Assembly (NCBI GenBank): GCA_033026295.1
Contig: CM065179.1
Span: 18,035,275 to 18,099,274, forward strand
Direction: 5' to 3'
From: Channa striata
Taxonomy: Eukaryota > Chordata > Actinopteri > Anabantiformes > Channidae
Length of the DNA: 64,000 bases
Made by a program: the position numbers and the translations under genes. The first letter of the stretch is position 1; each line of letters begins with the position of its first letter. Positions 40,320 through 51,745 of the stretch are shown here, in pieces. The notes under the pieces are model-generated. The model had not been told where the DNA came from. It did not search any database and saw nothing but the letters and a program-made list of their open reading frames with translations.

Positions 40320-40745
40320 AACATTAACTTAGCTGACTAAGTTAGCAGAGCAGCTAATGTGTTCAGCTTTGCCGGAGTCACCAGAAGTCAACTTGTTAGC
40401 TTAGCTATCAGGCTGCTAACTCAGACCTAAACTGATGAAAGCTTTGTCCGACTAAGCTAACTGTCAATCAACGCTAAGTTACTGGATGAAATTTAGATGA
40501 AAAGACTTTTGAACAAATCTAGTATGAATCACCGCTGTCATTGTGCTGTGAGCAGTGCGGTGCTCGCTTCCTTGCTGCCAAACTACACAATTTAAGGTTA
40601 CACACTCCTTAGCTAGTGAAGGTAGCTACAAAAGTAGCTAAAGCTAAAATGCTAAAAGTGCCTGCTGTGCTAATGGGCTGGGCTAATAAAACGCACTGTG
40701 TATAGCAACTAATATTAGCTAAGTTAGGTCAAGTACTCTAACAGG
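40320..40745. repeat. GCTAA/TTAGC-word-rich block
   Basis: About twenty occurrences of GCTAA, TTAGC, AGCTA or GTTAGC in both orientations within 425 bases (for example CTTAGCTGACTAAGTTAGCA and GTAGCTAAAGCTAAAATGCT). Such blocks are a known curiosity of fish genomes, often near gene starts. No exon was recognised here. Confidence 0.6.
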
Positions 40746-41494
40746 TCGGTAACATAAAGACGCAAAGTTAAACCTAATAAAACACTTTACAATATAACTG
40801 TCTGTAAAAGAAATAATGCTTGTTGTACAAACGGAACCTTTGTGTGACTTGCGTGAGTTCAGGAGCTGGAATCCCACCAGGTGAGTAAATTATCAAACGC
40901 GCCCATACAGCAGGTAATGATGCCGTCTGAGCCCAAAAAAATCATAGTGTAATACCATTGCCACCTGTGACCTTATTAGAGAGTATGACTAAAATGTTTA
41001 AGTTCAGTGTTTGTATAGAGAAGTTGGAGGCAGACATTTTTGGATCAGCATCTATTGGCCATCGGTGACACATTGGCTTCAAACACCACGGTCTGATGAG
41101 AATTTGGAACACTCGACTGCTTTCGTTTAGAAAATTTACATTAATGTAAGATAAGAGTGTGCATACAGTGCAGCATAATTACAACAAGAAAAGCCTTGCA
41201 CTGCTTGGGTGGAATGGATTTTACAGGTTTGCACTTTTTACTTTCCATCTCTCAGTGATTTTCTGCATTCTCTCATATAAAAAGTTAGATGTTGCCTCTT
41301 GAAGCCATTTGTGTCTCTTGAGTGTGCAAGATGCACGATAGCGTTGTGTGTATGTGTGCATGTGTGTGCATGTATGTCTACAAGTTTGAGTGTGCTGAGG
41401 GGGTGATAAGGGGAGAGGAGGAAAGGCAAGGCAGGTTTCCATGACAACAACTTTTTATTTGCGCTTCCTCAATGGCGTTGGTGGAAAAGCCATA

Positions 41495-41520
41495 GATAGA
41501 CAGATAGATAGATAGATAGA
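41495..41520. repeat. (GATA)n microsatellite
   Basis: ATAGATAGACAGATAGATAG, then ATAGATAG: about six units, one variant. Confidence 0.9.
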
Positions 41521-43871
41521 GATGACAAAAGAAGAAAAGCAGGAAAAGCAGTGAGAGTCTGGCAGAGCTATAAGGAAGAGACAGGCTAGTGGGCAGAGGT
41601 GCATGGGCTGACGGGGGTGGAAGACGGCATCAGAGTTGTATTCCTGCTCGCTTGCTTTGTCTAGAACAGAATGTCCTCTTTGTATACACCCCTCCCTTGT
41701 TGGATGACAAGTAACCAACAATGTGCTTGCAGTCATCCAGAAATATCTTATGAATATAGTGTGATCTGTTACTCTACTATCTCATAAGACTCTGAAGAAG
41801 AAATGGAACACTAAACTTATGTCTGCCCCAATGATCACTGTGGGTGGATGTGTTTGCATGCGTGAGGTCTAAACCATCCACGACTCCCCAAAACATGGTT
41901 TCAACCTCAAGACACCGTCCTGGTGAGGTAGGACAGAAAAGAGAACCAACATACGTGGTACCTAACCTAATCTCGTTTTCAGATTAGGAGACTGAAACTG
42001 CTCACTGCCCTCATTTGGCTGATGCATTGAGGCTGAGAGTACATAAATCTGACGCCCACCTTTGGCAACAGAGTCAAGTGACCCAAAACCACAGTTGTGC
42101 TTTTTGCCGAAGGCCCTTAAAAAAACAGCTTACCAGTGAATGCATATTTTTTTTATAAATGCAACACATGTACTTCTTAATTTACTACTTCATTTTATCT
42201 GTCAAATAATTTAGTTGTTCTCTTGTTTGCTTTCAGTTTGTTTGACGCGCAGCCACGTGAATCCTACACCCACTTGAGTACTGGAGTCAGCTGGCCTAAA
42301 GATCATAGATGCAGTCACTGATCATCTGCAGAATTAACAGATTATGCAGAGATACACACTGTAATCTGTACACAAAATGCACAAAAACAAACATACAGCG
42401 GTGCACAATGTACACAGTGGCATTCATTCTTTATCTTGTTGTTCACAGCACTATTTTATTCTCTCAAGCCAAATGCGGGCAACATACACATGCACACATG
42501 CACACAGGCACCGATAGACTGTCTATCTGTGTGGGGAATGACTCACCTCCTCCACCTGGAGTAGAGCCAAGCCTTTCTCGCCTCCTCCCCCTTCATCTGT
42601 GTGCACCCTTCACTTCACTCACTCCAGCTCCACTATGGAAGCATTTCAATCATTCAAATTAGCTGTAATCACAGCCAAAGGCATAGAGTGGGAATGGCAG
42701 CACGTCACTCTGCATACTCAAGAACACTTAATACATTGATTTTATATTGAGCATGCTGCGTTTCTAAAAGGGAGCTGGGAGGAAATAAATAAGCTATCCA
42801 GGCCAAGCCTTTTCTGCCACGCATGCTTCCAAGACAAAGGATGGAAGCAGGGATGAGAGGCCAGCTTTATAATGAGCAGTGCTAAGACTGCTTTCAGTTC
42901 TCAGCCCTGACATGTGAGAGGCAGTGCATCAGTGGCACCAGCTGCAGTCTTCACATAATGACACAAATTATTGGCTCGTTAATGGGCAGCTTAGCCTTGA
43001 GTGTTACCCCCGCAACACCATTCTGGAGAACAGGGGAAGACAGGATCAATCTCTGCCTCCTTGTACGTGCTGTAAAAGACGAGCTGCATCCAAAGGACAT
43101 CTCATCCACATCGCAGCATCTCTCACTCTCTCTCCCTGTCTTTCTAATCCATACTGGCCCCCAGAGACTCATATTAGGAGACTCCTACACACGGTCCTCC
43201 CACACCTTCTCTCTCCTCCACACACCACCCCCAGAACCACTATTTGTCCACCTCCACAGTCAGCTTGTGGACAAACCCGGAATAACAATGTGATCTTGCC
43301 TCTTAAAGGCACAGCATTTGCATCATCGTCTTTCACTTCAGGACTCAGTTACTACGTGTGAGCTTCGTGACACTGATTTTTTCAGACCTAATAAAAAACG
43401 AGGACATACACTTTTATCCCATGTGCACAGAACTGTTACAGTATATCAGGAATACGTGTGTTGGTATTTAAATGAGTTGGGTTGTGCAGTAAAAATAAAT
43501 AATGATAATTAAATAATCGTGTGAGAGAAGCAGTGCAGGCATCACAATTCGCTTTTGCCCACTGATACACTGAAACACTAAACCTCTGCAAAGCCGCTGC
43601 TCCGGAATAGCAATCAACATCGAACAGAGTCAAGAGCAGGACACAGCACTTGTAGACTGCAGTCAATGAACCTCTCAGAGGAGGTAGTGGTCCAGACTCC
43701 AAGCGGAAAGCCTGCATTGGGTTTGCTTGTAGTGCCCCCTTCTGTCAAAGCTATTAAAATTACACAAATGACAAGGCAAAAATAGAAAAGAAACATTCAT
43801 AGCTTAGGACACTTAAAGCAGAATTAGGGTGATGATGTCATTATTCTTTAACTAACATGCTAATTTTTTAA

Positions 43872-43945
43872 TTATTGTATTATTCTTATTTTATTTTATT
43901 TATTTTATTTTATAGTATTTTATTTATTCATTTATTTAATGCTTG
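43872..43945. repeat. (TATTT)n AT-rich low-complexity tract
   Basis: TTATTTTATTTTATTTATTT-type units, imperfect, about 70 bases. Confidence 0.85.
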
Positions 43946-46652
43946 TCAGGGTGACTGGCTCATGCAAACAGCACTTTATGTTAAATAATTTTTTTCACTT
44001 GCATCGCAAACATGCAGCGTTATTTTAACACTTCATACCATAAACAAAGTTCAGCTAAACTTTCTCTCCAGATGTTCTCACGTGATTTAGGTTGTCAGTG
44101 AAGCTGAGGCTACCACAATGGAAAACTGTGGTGCTGCACAGGAAGCCATGAGGTGCATTTGTGTGTAGGAGGTGCTGAGGTAGAAAACGGGTTGCTCAGA
44201 AGTTAGAGTGCTTACTGCAGCAGTATCTACTTCTATTTTTAACCCAACTGTGGTCTTACCTTTCTAATCTTAATTGCACACACCAAGAACATTTCTTTTG
44301 CAGGATCAAGTTTCAAAACATCTTGTTGCAAGTGTAACTAATTGCATTTCTGTACAGTGTCTGCTCACTTTATATCTATCTATCTATTGGACGACTTTGG
44401 GAAAAGTATTTACATTTACATTGATTACGATCTTTTAATCAAGCTAAATGAACTTTGTCGCACTATTCTCAAGTCTTTGGACCTTTTGTCTTACTTTGAT
44501 GTCATAGCAAGATAAGCACAGCTCTAACACACAGTGACTGGCACATTTAAGCCAACCATTGTCATGAGGAGAACAAAGTTATTATAAGTTCTGCCATTGC
44601 ATTTGCATTGCTAGTACAACACTAACTGTCTGCTATGAAAAAGGTCAACAAAGTGAGGAAATGTAATTGCATTTGTAGTAGATCAGGTAAGCAAAAAAGA
44701 ACATTGCTGGCCTTTGCCCCTGCTCTAGATTCAGGAACTAATTTTGAGTTTCCCACACTTTCCAGTGCAGCATATTAATATGTTGCATCTTACAGTGTTA
44801 AAGTTTTTCTCATTTATTCCCTCGCTAGTTAAAATCCTGTTAATAATTAGATAATTCTTTGTGTTTTTTTTTTTTTTGTTTTGGACAGAAAGCTCTCATT
44901 AAAACAAGACAAACTTGGGTTTATTCCAGGACGAGGCAAATCAGTTAATAGCTAAGAACAGCCTAATCATTTTTAGTAAAATGGCAGAACATTATTTTCA
45001 TTGCTTCTTTCCACATCAACTTACAACTGTGGCTACTGAGAGATGACTATGAGCCATATGGGTTATTCTGGATGCTGGATGGATGTACATGATGTTTTGC
45101 AAGCAGGGTACAGCTTGTGCAGATTTTGCACATTTTAACATATTTTATGGAATTATGTCACCACAAACTGTACTGCTATCAAAGGAAAATTCAATTTGAT
45201 CTACTACTACAGCATTGCAAAAACCAAAACTTTTTTCAGGCTTCTGATAAAATGATTTTATTTATAATCTGAGGACTGTGGGTCCCTGCACAGATGTCAT
45301 ATATCTATGCCAGGGCTGAGCTCATACAAAGCAGCTTAAGGACAGAAGATTTTGCATAATGGAAATATAGAATACACCAGCTAATAATACTTATTTATCT
45401 AATATTATTTACAATACCTAACTTACAAATGAGTTTCTATTTCATGCTTTACACAACATTTTAATGCACATGTACACAGAACATGGAATGTTTAAAAAAA
45501 GCTGTTAAAAAGCCTTAATGTTGCTAATTTGTCATAATTTAAACGTGTGTGATGAGATAGAGATGCCCTCCTCATGCCTTGCTTGCTTTCTGAATCTCCA
45601 AAAGCTCTTACCCTCATTTATTAGTGTGTTAATTGTCCAACGCTCCCTTTTATTTGTCTAGTGACCATTACAAAAAGAAGCAAACTCATAATTTCAAAGT
45701 TTTACTTAGTGTTACCGGGGGATGAAACATGGGCAATATACCAGTCTGCAGCTACTCAGCCCCAAACACAGCACAGTGTGATTCACTGTGGCTTCTGACA
45801 CCTGTTGAATTTGGACAGTAGATGAATTACATATATGAGTCAAGTTGCTGCCATTATGCAACACATGAAAACTCCAGATGATGGTGCTAAAGACAAGCAG
45901 ATACTGTCACAGCTTCTTTCCATTTTAGTGCTTTAATCTGCCCAGAGATCGATGCTACTCATTGCAGACTGCAGTTACTGCTTGTTGTTGCTATGGTGAC
46001 TCACTAAGTTACAGAAGTTGACTGGTTTTGAAAAATATGTTTTTAAAATTGTTTGTTTTAACCCTCCAATAGCATTATTCAAATATGTTTATTAAGTTGG
46101 CATGTATATGGAACCAAACAACATACTTTAATCAATGTACCTCATTTGACAAATATAAAGTGCAAGATAATGCAACTGACAGGTGCATGGTGTCCGTTAT
46201 TAGAGGATATAAATGATAAATATGAGGATGAGGTGATATGATAGATGGTATTTTTATGAAATCTGTAAACTCAGATCTTTACACTGTAAACTAATGTTTT
46301 TCATATATGTAAAAAAGACCCAAACCTGTTTAAATATAAGTTGAGGGCTTATAAATAAGCTCAATGCTTAGCTCTGAATTGATCAAATCAGTAGAGAACA
46401 TCTCGCTGTATAAATATTTAAAGGTTGTTGTGAGAAATTTCATTAATTTGTTTATTATCTGATAGACTGTTATCTACCATCTATGTCAGCTTTGTAACCC
46501 TAAGCTTTTACAAATTGGGTGGGAGCCACTAGGAAAGCATGAGAGCAGCACATGATTAAAAAACAATAAAGTATAAAATTAAAATAAAATATGAGTAAGG
46601 GGAAAGTCTGAATGGGATGAGATGGATTAAACAGAAATAGCTGAAATCCGAC

Positions 46653-46906
46653 CGTGTTAAAGACCCACGGAGCATCGGATTTACAATTTAGCAGCCACTG
46701 TTCATCCTCTTACTCATCTGTTCACTGGTCTCTGTCACCATCCACCATGTCTTTACTGCTGCAGACACATCTCTCATATTATTGGTCACTTTCACCCAAC
46801 CCAGGTGTTAATGGTCAGTCAACAGCAGGACGTCAGCATGCAGCACATAACAGATTCTAAAAAACTGAATACAAGTGGCTTTTCAAAGACTTTGTAAAAG
46901 ACACTA
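46653..46906. repeat. 254-base presence/absence segment in unit 1
   Basis: Unit 1 reads GAAATCCGACCG, then this segment, then ATAGACTCTG. Unit 2 (52610-52630) joins GACCG directly to ATAGACTCTG in otherwise near-identical sequence. It is either an insertion in unit 1 or a clean deletion in unit 2. It shows no inverted ends and no clear target duplication that I can see. Confidence 0.7.
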
Positions 46907-47189
46907 ACAGATAGACTCTGTTTGTGTCTTTCTGGCTGCTAAATGTTTGAAAAGAAAAGTTCACAGACACACTGAGACAACATGATGAGAGAGCAACAAT
47001 TTACTACTGTAATAAGATGATTAAACAAACTTAAGGAAAAAACATGGACCTCATGCAACGTGCATATGAGCAACATCAGATATTGTGCTTGACATCATCA
47101 AACCAAAGCTTTTTGTTAAATCTCTGTAGAGCAAGCGAGTCTGGCTTTTGCCTAATAGGGAATCAGTGTTGATATTAACACATAGGTTT

Positions 47190-47520
47190 TTAATTCTGCA
47201 ATGTTATACAAAACGTCATGTGTTGCCATTTTTGGAGGATTGAATTGATCCATTCTCCATAGTCAGTTATCTTAGTATAAGAAGTTATTCTTGCATCATC
47301 GTTCTTTGACTTGAGTGAAGCGCACACCACCCCGTATGCTTTTCCATCTTTACAGACCAGTGGACCACCAGAGTCTCCCTGAAATAAATACACAGGATGA
47401 ATTTGAATAACTGAACAAAAGAGACTAAATGATCATGGTTTACAAAGTTTGTTCATGTATGTTATGTTACACCACCTCAGCGGGTCCAGCCGCTCCCTTA
47501 GAGCAGTACGAGTTCGCCTT
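47190..47520 (-). pseudogene. Truncated duplicate of gene A (exon 5 plus a stump of exon 4)
   Basis: Exon 5 (47378-47190) is nearly identical to exon 5 of gene A and keeps GDSGGPLVC. A small deletion has removed the original stop, so the frame runs on to a later TAA and adds about nine residues. The donor side of exon 4 (47520-47476, about 15 codons ending GPAE, then GTGGTG) also matches gene A. At about 47519 the match to exon 4 ends abruptly. The next 20 bases (47519-47538) are the reverse complement of a piece of gene A exon 4 at 53339-53358, so the break is a fold-back inversion rather than a simple deletion. Exons 1-3, most of exon 4 and the promoter are missing, and similarity to the gene A flank resumes near 47815. 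The fragment cannot encode a protease. Confidence 0.85.
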
Positions 47521-47541
47521 CTTGTATAGTTTCTGGCTAAG

Positions 47542-47596
47542 AAAAATAGGGCTTATGTTGGTCTTAGCAGCTAAGACCAACATAAGCCCTATTTTT
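47542..47596. repeat. Perfect inverted repeat (27-base arms, 1-base centre)
   Basis: Positions 47542-47568 and 47570-47596 are exact reverse complements around a single A at 47569. The repeat lies directly after the fold-back breakpoint in the truncated protease copy. On DNA or RNA it would form a long uninterrupted hairpin. It has no counterpart in gene A. Confidence 0.95.
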
Positions 47597-47597
47597 A

Positions 47598-47622
47598 TCA
47601 TAAGCTAAGACTTAGCTTATGA
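47598..47622. repeat. Second perfect inverted repeat (12-base arms, 1-base centre)
   Basis: Positions 47598-47609 and 47611-47622 are exact reverse complements around A47610. It starts two bases after the 27-base hairpin, and the two share the word CTAAG/CTTAG, so they probably arose in the same rearrangement. Confidence 0.9.
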
Positions 47623-49109
47623 AGTGAGACTACTGAGAACTGGGACAGAGAATTAAAAAAGTCATCAGCAATCTGCTGAGACCAATAGGCAGATGCATTT
47701 TTATAAACACACCTTGTATTAAAACCATATTCTGGTCAGGCTCGGTGTCAAAAGAAGGAGCCAAGCTAATATACATAAATTCTCTGTCTACTGAATTATT
47801 GCAGCATTTACATTTTGTCAGGGTGTAACAGGGAACATGTGCTGATTCTGTCTGATCTTATCATCATCACTCTTACCACCAAACAAAGTTCAACTTTCTG
47901 AAAATATGACACTGCAACAAAGACAGAACGAGAACACAATTTATTATAACCAACTTAAGAACAGTTTTAGAAGAAAAGCTCTCAGACAAACACACAAACA
48001 AGGAAACATGACTTTCAATATATTAACCGTTTGTTACTGAAGTGATGGTGAGTTGAGAAAGAAAGTTACACCCTAAAGAAGATACATCATTATACTACAA
48101 TTATTGGAAATATGTAATGGCTGAGGAAGTGACTAAAATGTTACAATGACTCACTGACCGGCATCTTCAGCTTGGTGTGTGTAAAACTTTATCTTAACAG
48201 ATTATGATATGATTTGTTATTATTTCTTAGGAACAGAAGTCAACTTGATTTGACATCTGATGTGCTTTATATTTCAGGGCCAGGAGCAGAGTAAAAACAG
48301 AATAATGAAAGACTTGATGCAGCACTAGGTTGGGTTTAATGCCAAATTTGACTATGTGCATAATTATTAATGTAAATATTAAAAAATAAACTGAAGAGGG
48401 AATTTTGAACCATTCCACAGCGTGTTTTCCTTATTCGTGTTGCCTTATAATATGCTACGGTGAGAACACACTGTGCGGCAGCCAACGTGAACGTTGTTGT
48501 TTTTCTCGGTACTAAAGTCTCACGTAAATGAACAAAACAATGTCTCACTATCCATTCTTGGTTTATTTAAGTATTGTTAATTTGATATAATAAAAAATGA
48601 TGTCTATTTTTTATCTTTAAATCTGTTTCCACTTCATGATTTCACTTTACGATGATTTTGCTTAGTAACATCCTTTTAACTGCTCTTAGATTACTTGTCT
48701 GGTAAATAGCAGGAAGTACAGATTATATCATGAACGATTTCCTCTGTCTGAGTTTTGAAACTGCAGTATTTCACACTTGGTTTTTGAAGTTGAGGCTTTC
48801 AATTATATGCAAAATTGTTAATTTGTAGATGTTCAAAAAGACAAATTGAGTAATGATTTTTTCATTTGTCAAAGTGTCCTGGTGATAAACATTGTGTGCT
48901 GTGTGTACACGTTACTCTTAATTAGATTTTTTTTCGTTTTTGTCTCAAAATTAGATATATAGTGTGTTCAGCCAGGTGGCAGAATAAAGTATGTATTAGT
49001 ACAAGGAATAGAAAATCATACAACATACATTTGATGAAGGAACGTCTTCAATCATGGCACTAACCTTACCTTTGCTCGAGGATGACTTGATTTGATGTTA
49101 TGGTCAAAA

Positions 49110-49440
49110 CTACTCTCTTGAATGCAATACCCCAGGAATGGTTTGAGGGACTTACATTTTGTTGGTTGGAGGTTAAAGATAATAACCACTGTGGCCCAAG
49201 TCTGTCATTTTTGTGAACAAAATATTACAGACAGCATTTTGAGGGAATTTCTTTAGAACTGAAGAAAGTATCCATGTGGACTAAGGGATGAGCTGCAAAG
49301 GCTTTGGTGGTCAAAGGTCAAAGGTCAGAATCAATGTGACCTAATGTCTTTCCAATTCTTGTAAACTGGAATTAAAATATGAGTCTGGTCAGATATGCAC
49401 TGAACTGAAACTTGATTAGTGCACAGAGGCACCCAACCAC
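49110..49440. repeat. AAGGTCAAAGGTCA-type fish repeat, copy in unit 1
   Basis: GAGGGAATTTCTTTAGAACT, then GTGGACTAAGGGATGA, then GGTGGTCAAAGGTCAAAGGTCA (49307-49328) follow the consensus order of a widespread fish repeat. A more decayed unit lies just upstream (49118-49205, CCCCAGGAATGGTTTGAGGGA). It contains an AGGTCA-A-AGGTCA direct repeat (49315-49327), identical to a nuclear-receptor DR1 site. Confidence 0.5.
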
Positions 49441-49452
49441 AATGTGGTAATT

Positions 49453-49479
49453 TGTGTGTGTGTGTGTGTGTGTGTGTGT
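49453..49479. repeat. (GT)n microsatellite, unit 1 copy
   Basis: About 13 GT units. It occupies the same place in unit 1 as the 56.54-kb run does in unit 2, so it is older than the duplication and has since changed in length. Confidence 0.95.
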
Positions 49480-49698
49480 TCAGTTGCTGTTATATAACCG
49501 CAGGAGGTGCAGGCAACAAACATTAAACAAAATAGTTCAGAGTCCAGTTTCAGTATTTAAAAGGCCCGGTTGAATTACTGGAATCATGTAGCAGTGTGAC
49601 AGGAACATAAACTAGAATAAAATCAAGTTAAAAAACCATGAGGGTAGATCCAATATGATGAGCTCCACTGTAGTGTTAGGGAAAACTGGGCAACAGCA

Positions 49699-51110
49699 TT
49701 TTATGGAGTTCCACAAGGCTCTGTGTTAGGACCAATACTCTTTACTCCATATATGTCTCCCCTTGGCAACATTATTAGAAAACACTGTCAATTTTCATTG
49801 CTATGCTGATGACACACAGTTATATCTATCTATGAAACCTGATAAAACAAATCATTTAATCAAACTACAAGCATGTCTAAAAGACATAAGGGACTGGATG
49901 ACGTATAATTTCCTTCTTCTAAACTCAGATAAAACTGAAGTTATTGTGTTTGGGCCTAAAAGTCTAAGAAACATGTTTTCTAACCATATCGTTACTTTAG
50001 ATGACATAACTGTGGCCCCCAGTAGTACTGCAAGGAATCTCTGAGTCATTGTTGACCAGGATTTGTCATTTACCTCACACATAAAACAAATCTCTAGAAC
50101 AGTCTTCTTCCACCTAAGAAACATTGCCAAAATTAGGAGCATACTCTCTCAAAGTGATGCTGAAAAACTGGTTCATGCATTTGTTACTTCTAGATTGGAT
50201 TACTGTAATTCTCTACTTTCAGACTGCCCCAGTAACTCTCTAAAAAGCCTCAAATTAATCCAAAATGCTGCAACAAGATTACTGACTGGGATTGGTAAGA
50301 GAGATCGTATTTCACCTTCATTAGCTTCTCTACATTGGCTTCCCATTAAATGTAGAATAGAATTTAAAACCCTTCTTTTTACCTATAAAGCTCTAAACGG
50401 CCAAGCCCCATCATATTTAAAAGATCTCCTTGTACCATATCCTCCTAATAGCCCACTTTTATTTCAGAATGCAGGTCTACTTGTGGTTCCCAGAATTTCC
50501 AAAAATAGAATGGGAGGCAGAGCCTTTAGCTATCAAGCTCCTCTCCTGTGGAACCAGCTCCCAGTCCAGATTCTGGAAGCAGACACCCTCCCTATTTTTA
50601 AGACTAGGCTCAAATCCTTCCTCTTTGATAAAGCTTATAGTTGGTTATAGTCATGCTGCTATAGGCTTAGACTGCTGGGGGACTCTGCACTGTGCCACTT
50701 CCTCTTCTCTTCATTCTCTCCTCTCACCCCACATCTATAATGTCACCACTGTATGACATTAACTCTGTGTCTTCTTTGTCCCGTAGTCGTCTCTCTCCCT
50801 CTCTTTCCCCCTCTCTCTCTCCCTGTCCACAGGTGTCCCCGGATTTGACGTTGTGTGTCCTCCTGTGCGCAGCTACTGGTCCTACTAACCTGCCCAATGT
50901 TTTGTTGTTGCTTTTGTTGCTCTGTTCTTTTCTCTCTCCACTTTCCACTCACCCCAACCGGTCAAGGCAGATGGCCGCCCACCCTGAGCCAGGTTCTGCT
51001 GGAGGTTTCTTCCGTTAAAGGGAGTTTTTTCCTCTCCACTGTTGCCTATAGCTGCTCAAGGGGGATTTGTTGGGTTTTCTTTAAATGTTTGTATAGTCTT
51101 GACTTTATTT
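49699..51110 (+). mobile_element. L2/CR1-like LINE fragment with decayed reverse transcriptase
   Basis: The fragment starts inside the reverse transcriptase palm. GVPQGSVLGP begins at 49705, followed by HCYADDTQLY (the YADD catalytic box) near 49795. The two motifs are in different frames, so an indel lies near 49785. The frame then runs to a TGA at 50042-50044 and continues in the same frame (HLRNIAKIRSIL, LDYCNSLL, LHWLPI) to a stop after FLFDKAYSWL at 50650. This is the usual C-terminus of fish L2-like elements. The rest, to about 51110, is a CT-rich 3' UTR typical of the family. The 5' end (endonuclease, start of the reverse transcriptase) and the extreme 3' tail are missing. The element is dead and lies exactly between the two duplication units. 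Confidence 0.85.
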
Positions 51111-51589
51111 GATGCCTATATTAGACCTACTTCCCAGATGTTTTGCAGTCAGTTTACAGCTTGTTCAATTTCTGAACATTTTATTATATTTGATGGTAAT
51201 ATCACCACGTACTGTACTGCTGACAAAGGAAACTACAATTTGAGGTACTACTACTACAGCATTGCAAAAAAAAATGCTTGGATTTTGGCTTATGATGTGA
51301 TTTTATTTATAGCACATGTTCCTATCCCTAGATAAGCCTCTTGCTCTACGTGATTAATATTCAACATTCCTTTTAATTTGTCTAGTACCCATACAAAAAG
51401 TGCCCATAGAAAAAGAAGCCAACTCATAATTTCTGCAAAAGTTTTACTTCTAAAACATGTAACCGAGGGATGAAACATGGGCAAGATACCAGTCTGCAGC
51501 TACTCAGCCCCAAACACAGCACAGTGTGATTCACTGTGGCTTCTGACACCTGTTGAATTTGGCCTCTAGACGAATTACATATATGAGTC

Positions 51590-51745
51590 AAATTGCAGCA
51601 ATTTCTTGCTTATCTGAATGCATTTGAATCAGCTTTTTTAAATTGTGAAATCTGTCTAAGGGATTTCTCTGTCGTGCAGATATACACAGTAATATTCTTT
51701 TTATGTTGTGCTTGTGTAGTGATTGTAGTCTGTCACCAATATGAC
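51590..51745. repeat. About 150-base presence/absence segment in unit 2
   Basis: Unit 1 (45838-45855) reads GAGTCAAGTTGCTGCCATTA. Unit 2 has about 150 additional AT-rich bases between the GTTGC-like word and CCATTATG. It is probably a post-duplication insertion. No coding content or recognised family. Confidence 0.6.

Larger units (their letters stand above)
40746..45084. other. Non-coding stretch, no gene seen (40.7-45.1 kb)
   Basis: Unique AT-rich DNA with GATA and TATTT repeats and a poly(T) run at 44866-44878. No coding evidence. It ends at the border of duplication unit 1. Confidence 0.5.
45085..49700. repeat. Tandem segmental duplication, unit 1
   Basis: This block aligns collinearly with unit 2 (about 51135-56735). 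Anchors by eye are 45110/51145, 45690/51450, 45880/51775, 46380/52320, 46905/52620, 47380/53110, 47815/54375, 48690/54795, 49240/55130 and 49410/56485. It holds the broken protease copy. Unit 1 has material that unit 2 lacks: about 300 bases near 45.25-45.60 kb, 46653-46906 and about 48.02-48.64 kb. It lacks the sequence of gene A from mid exon 4 through the promoter. The 3' border is at about 49700, where the LINE starts. Apart from the protease fragment and the repeats listed separately, I see no gene in it. Confidence 0.8.
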
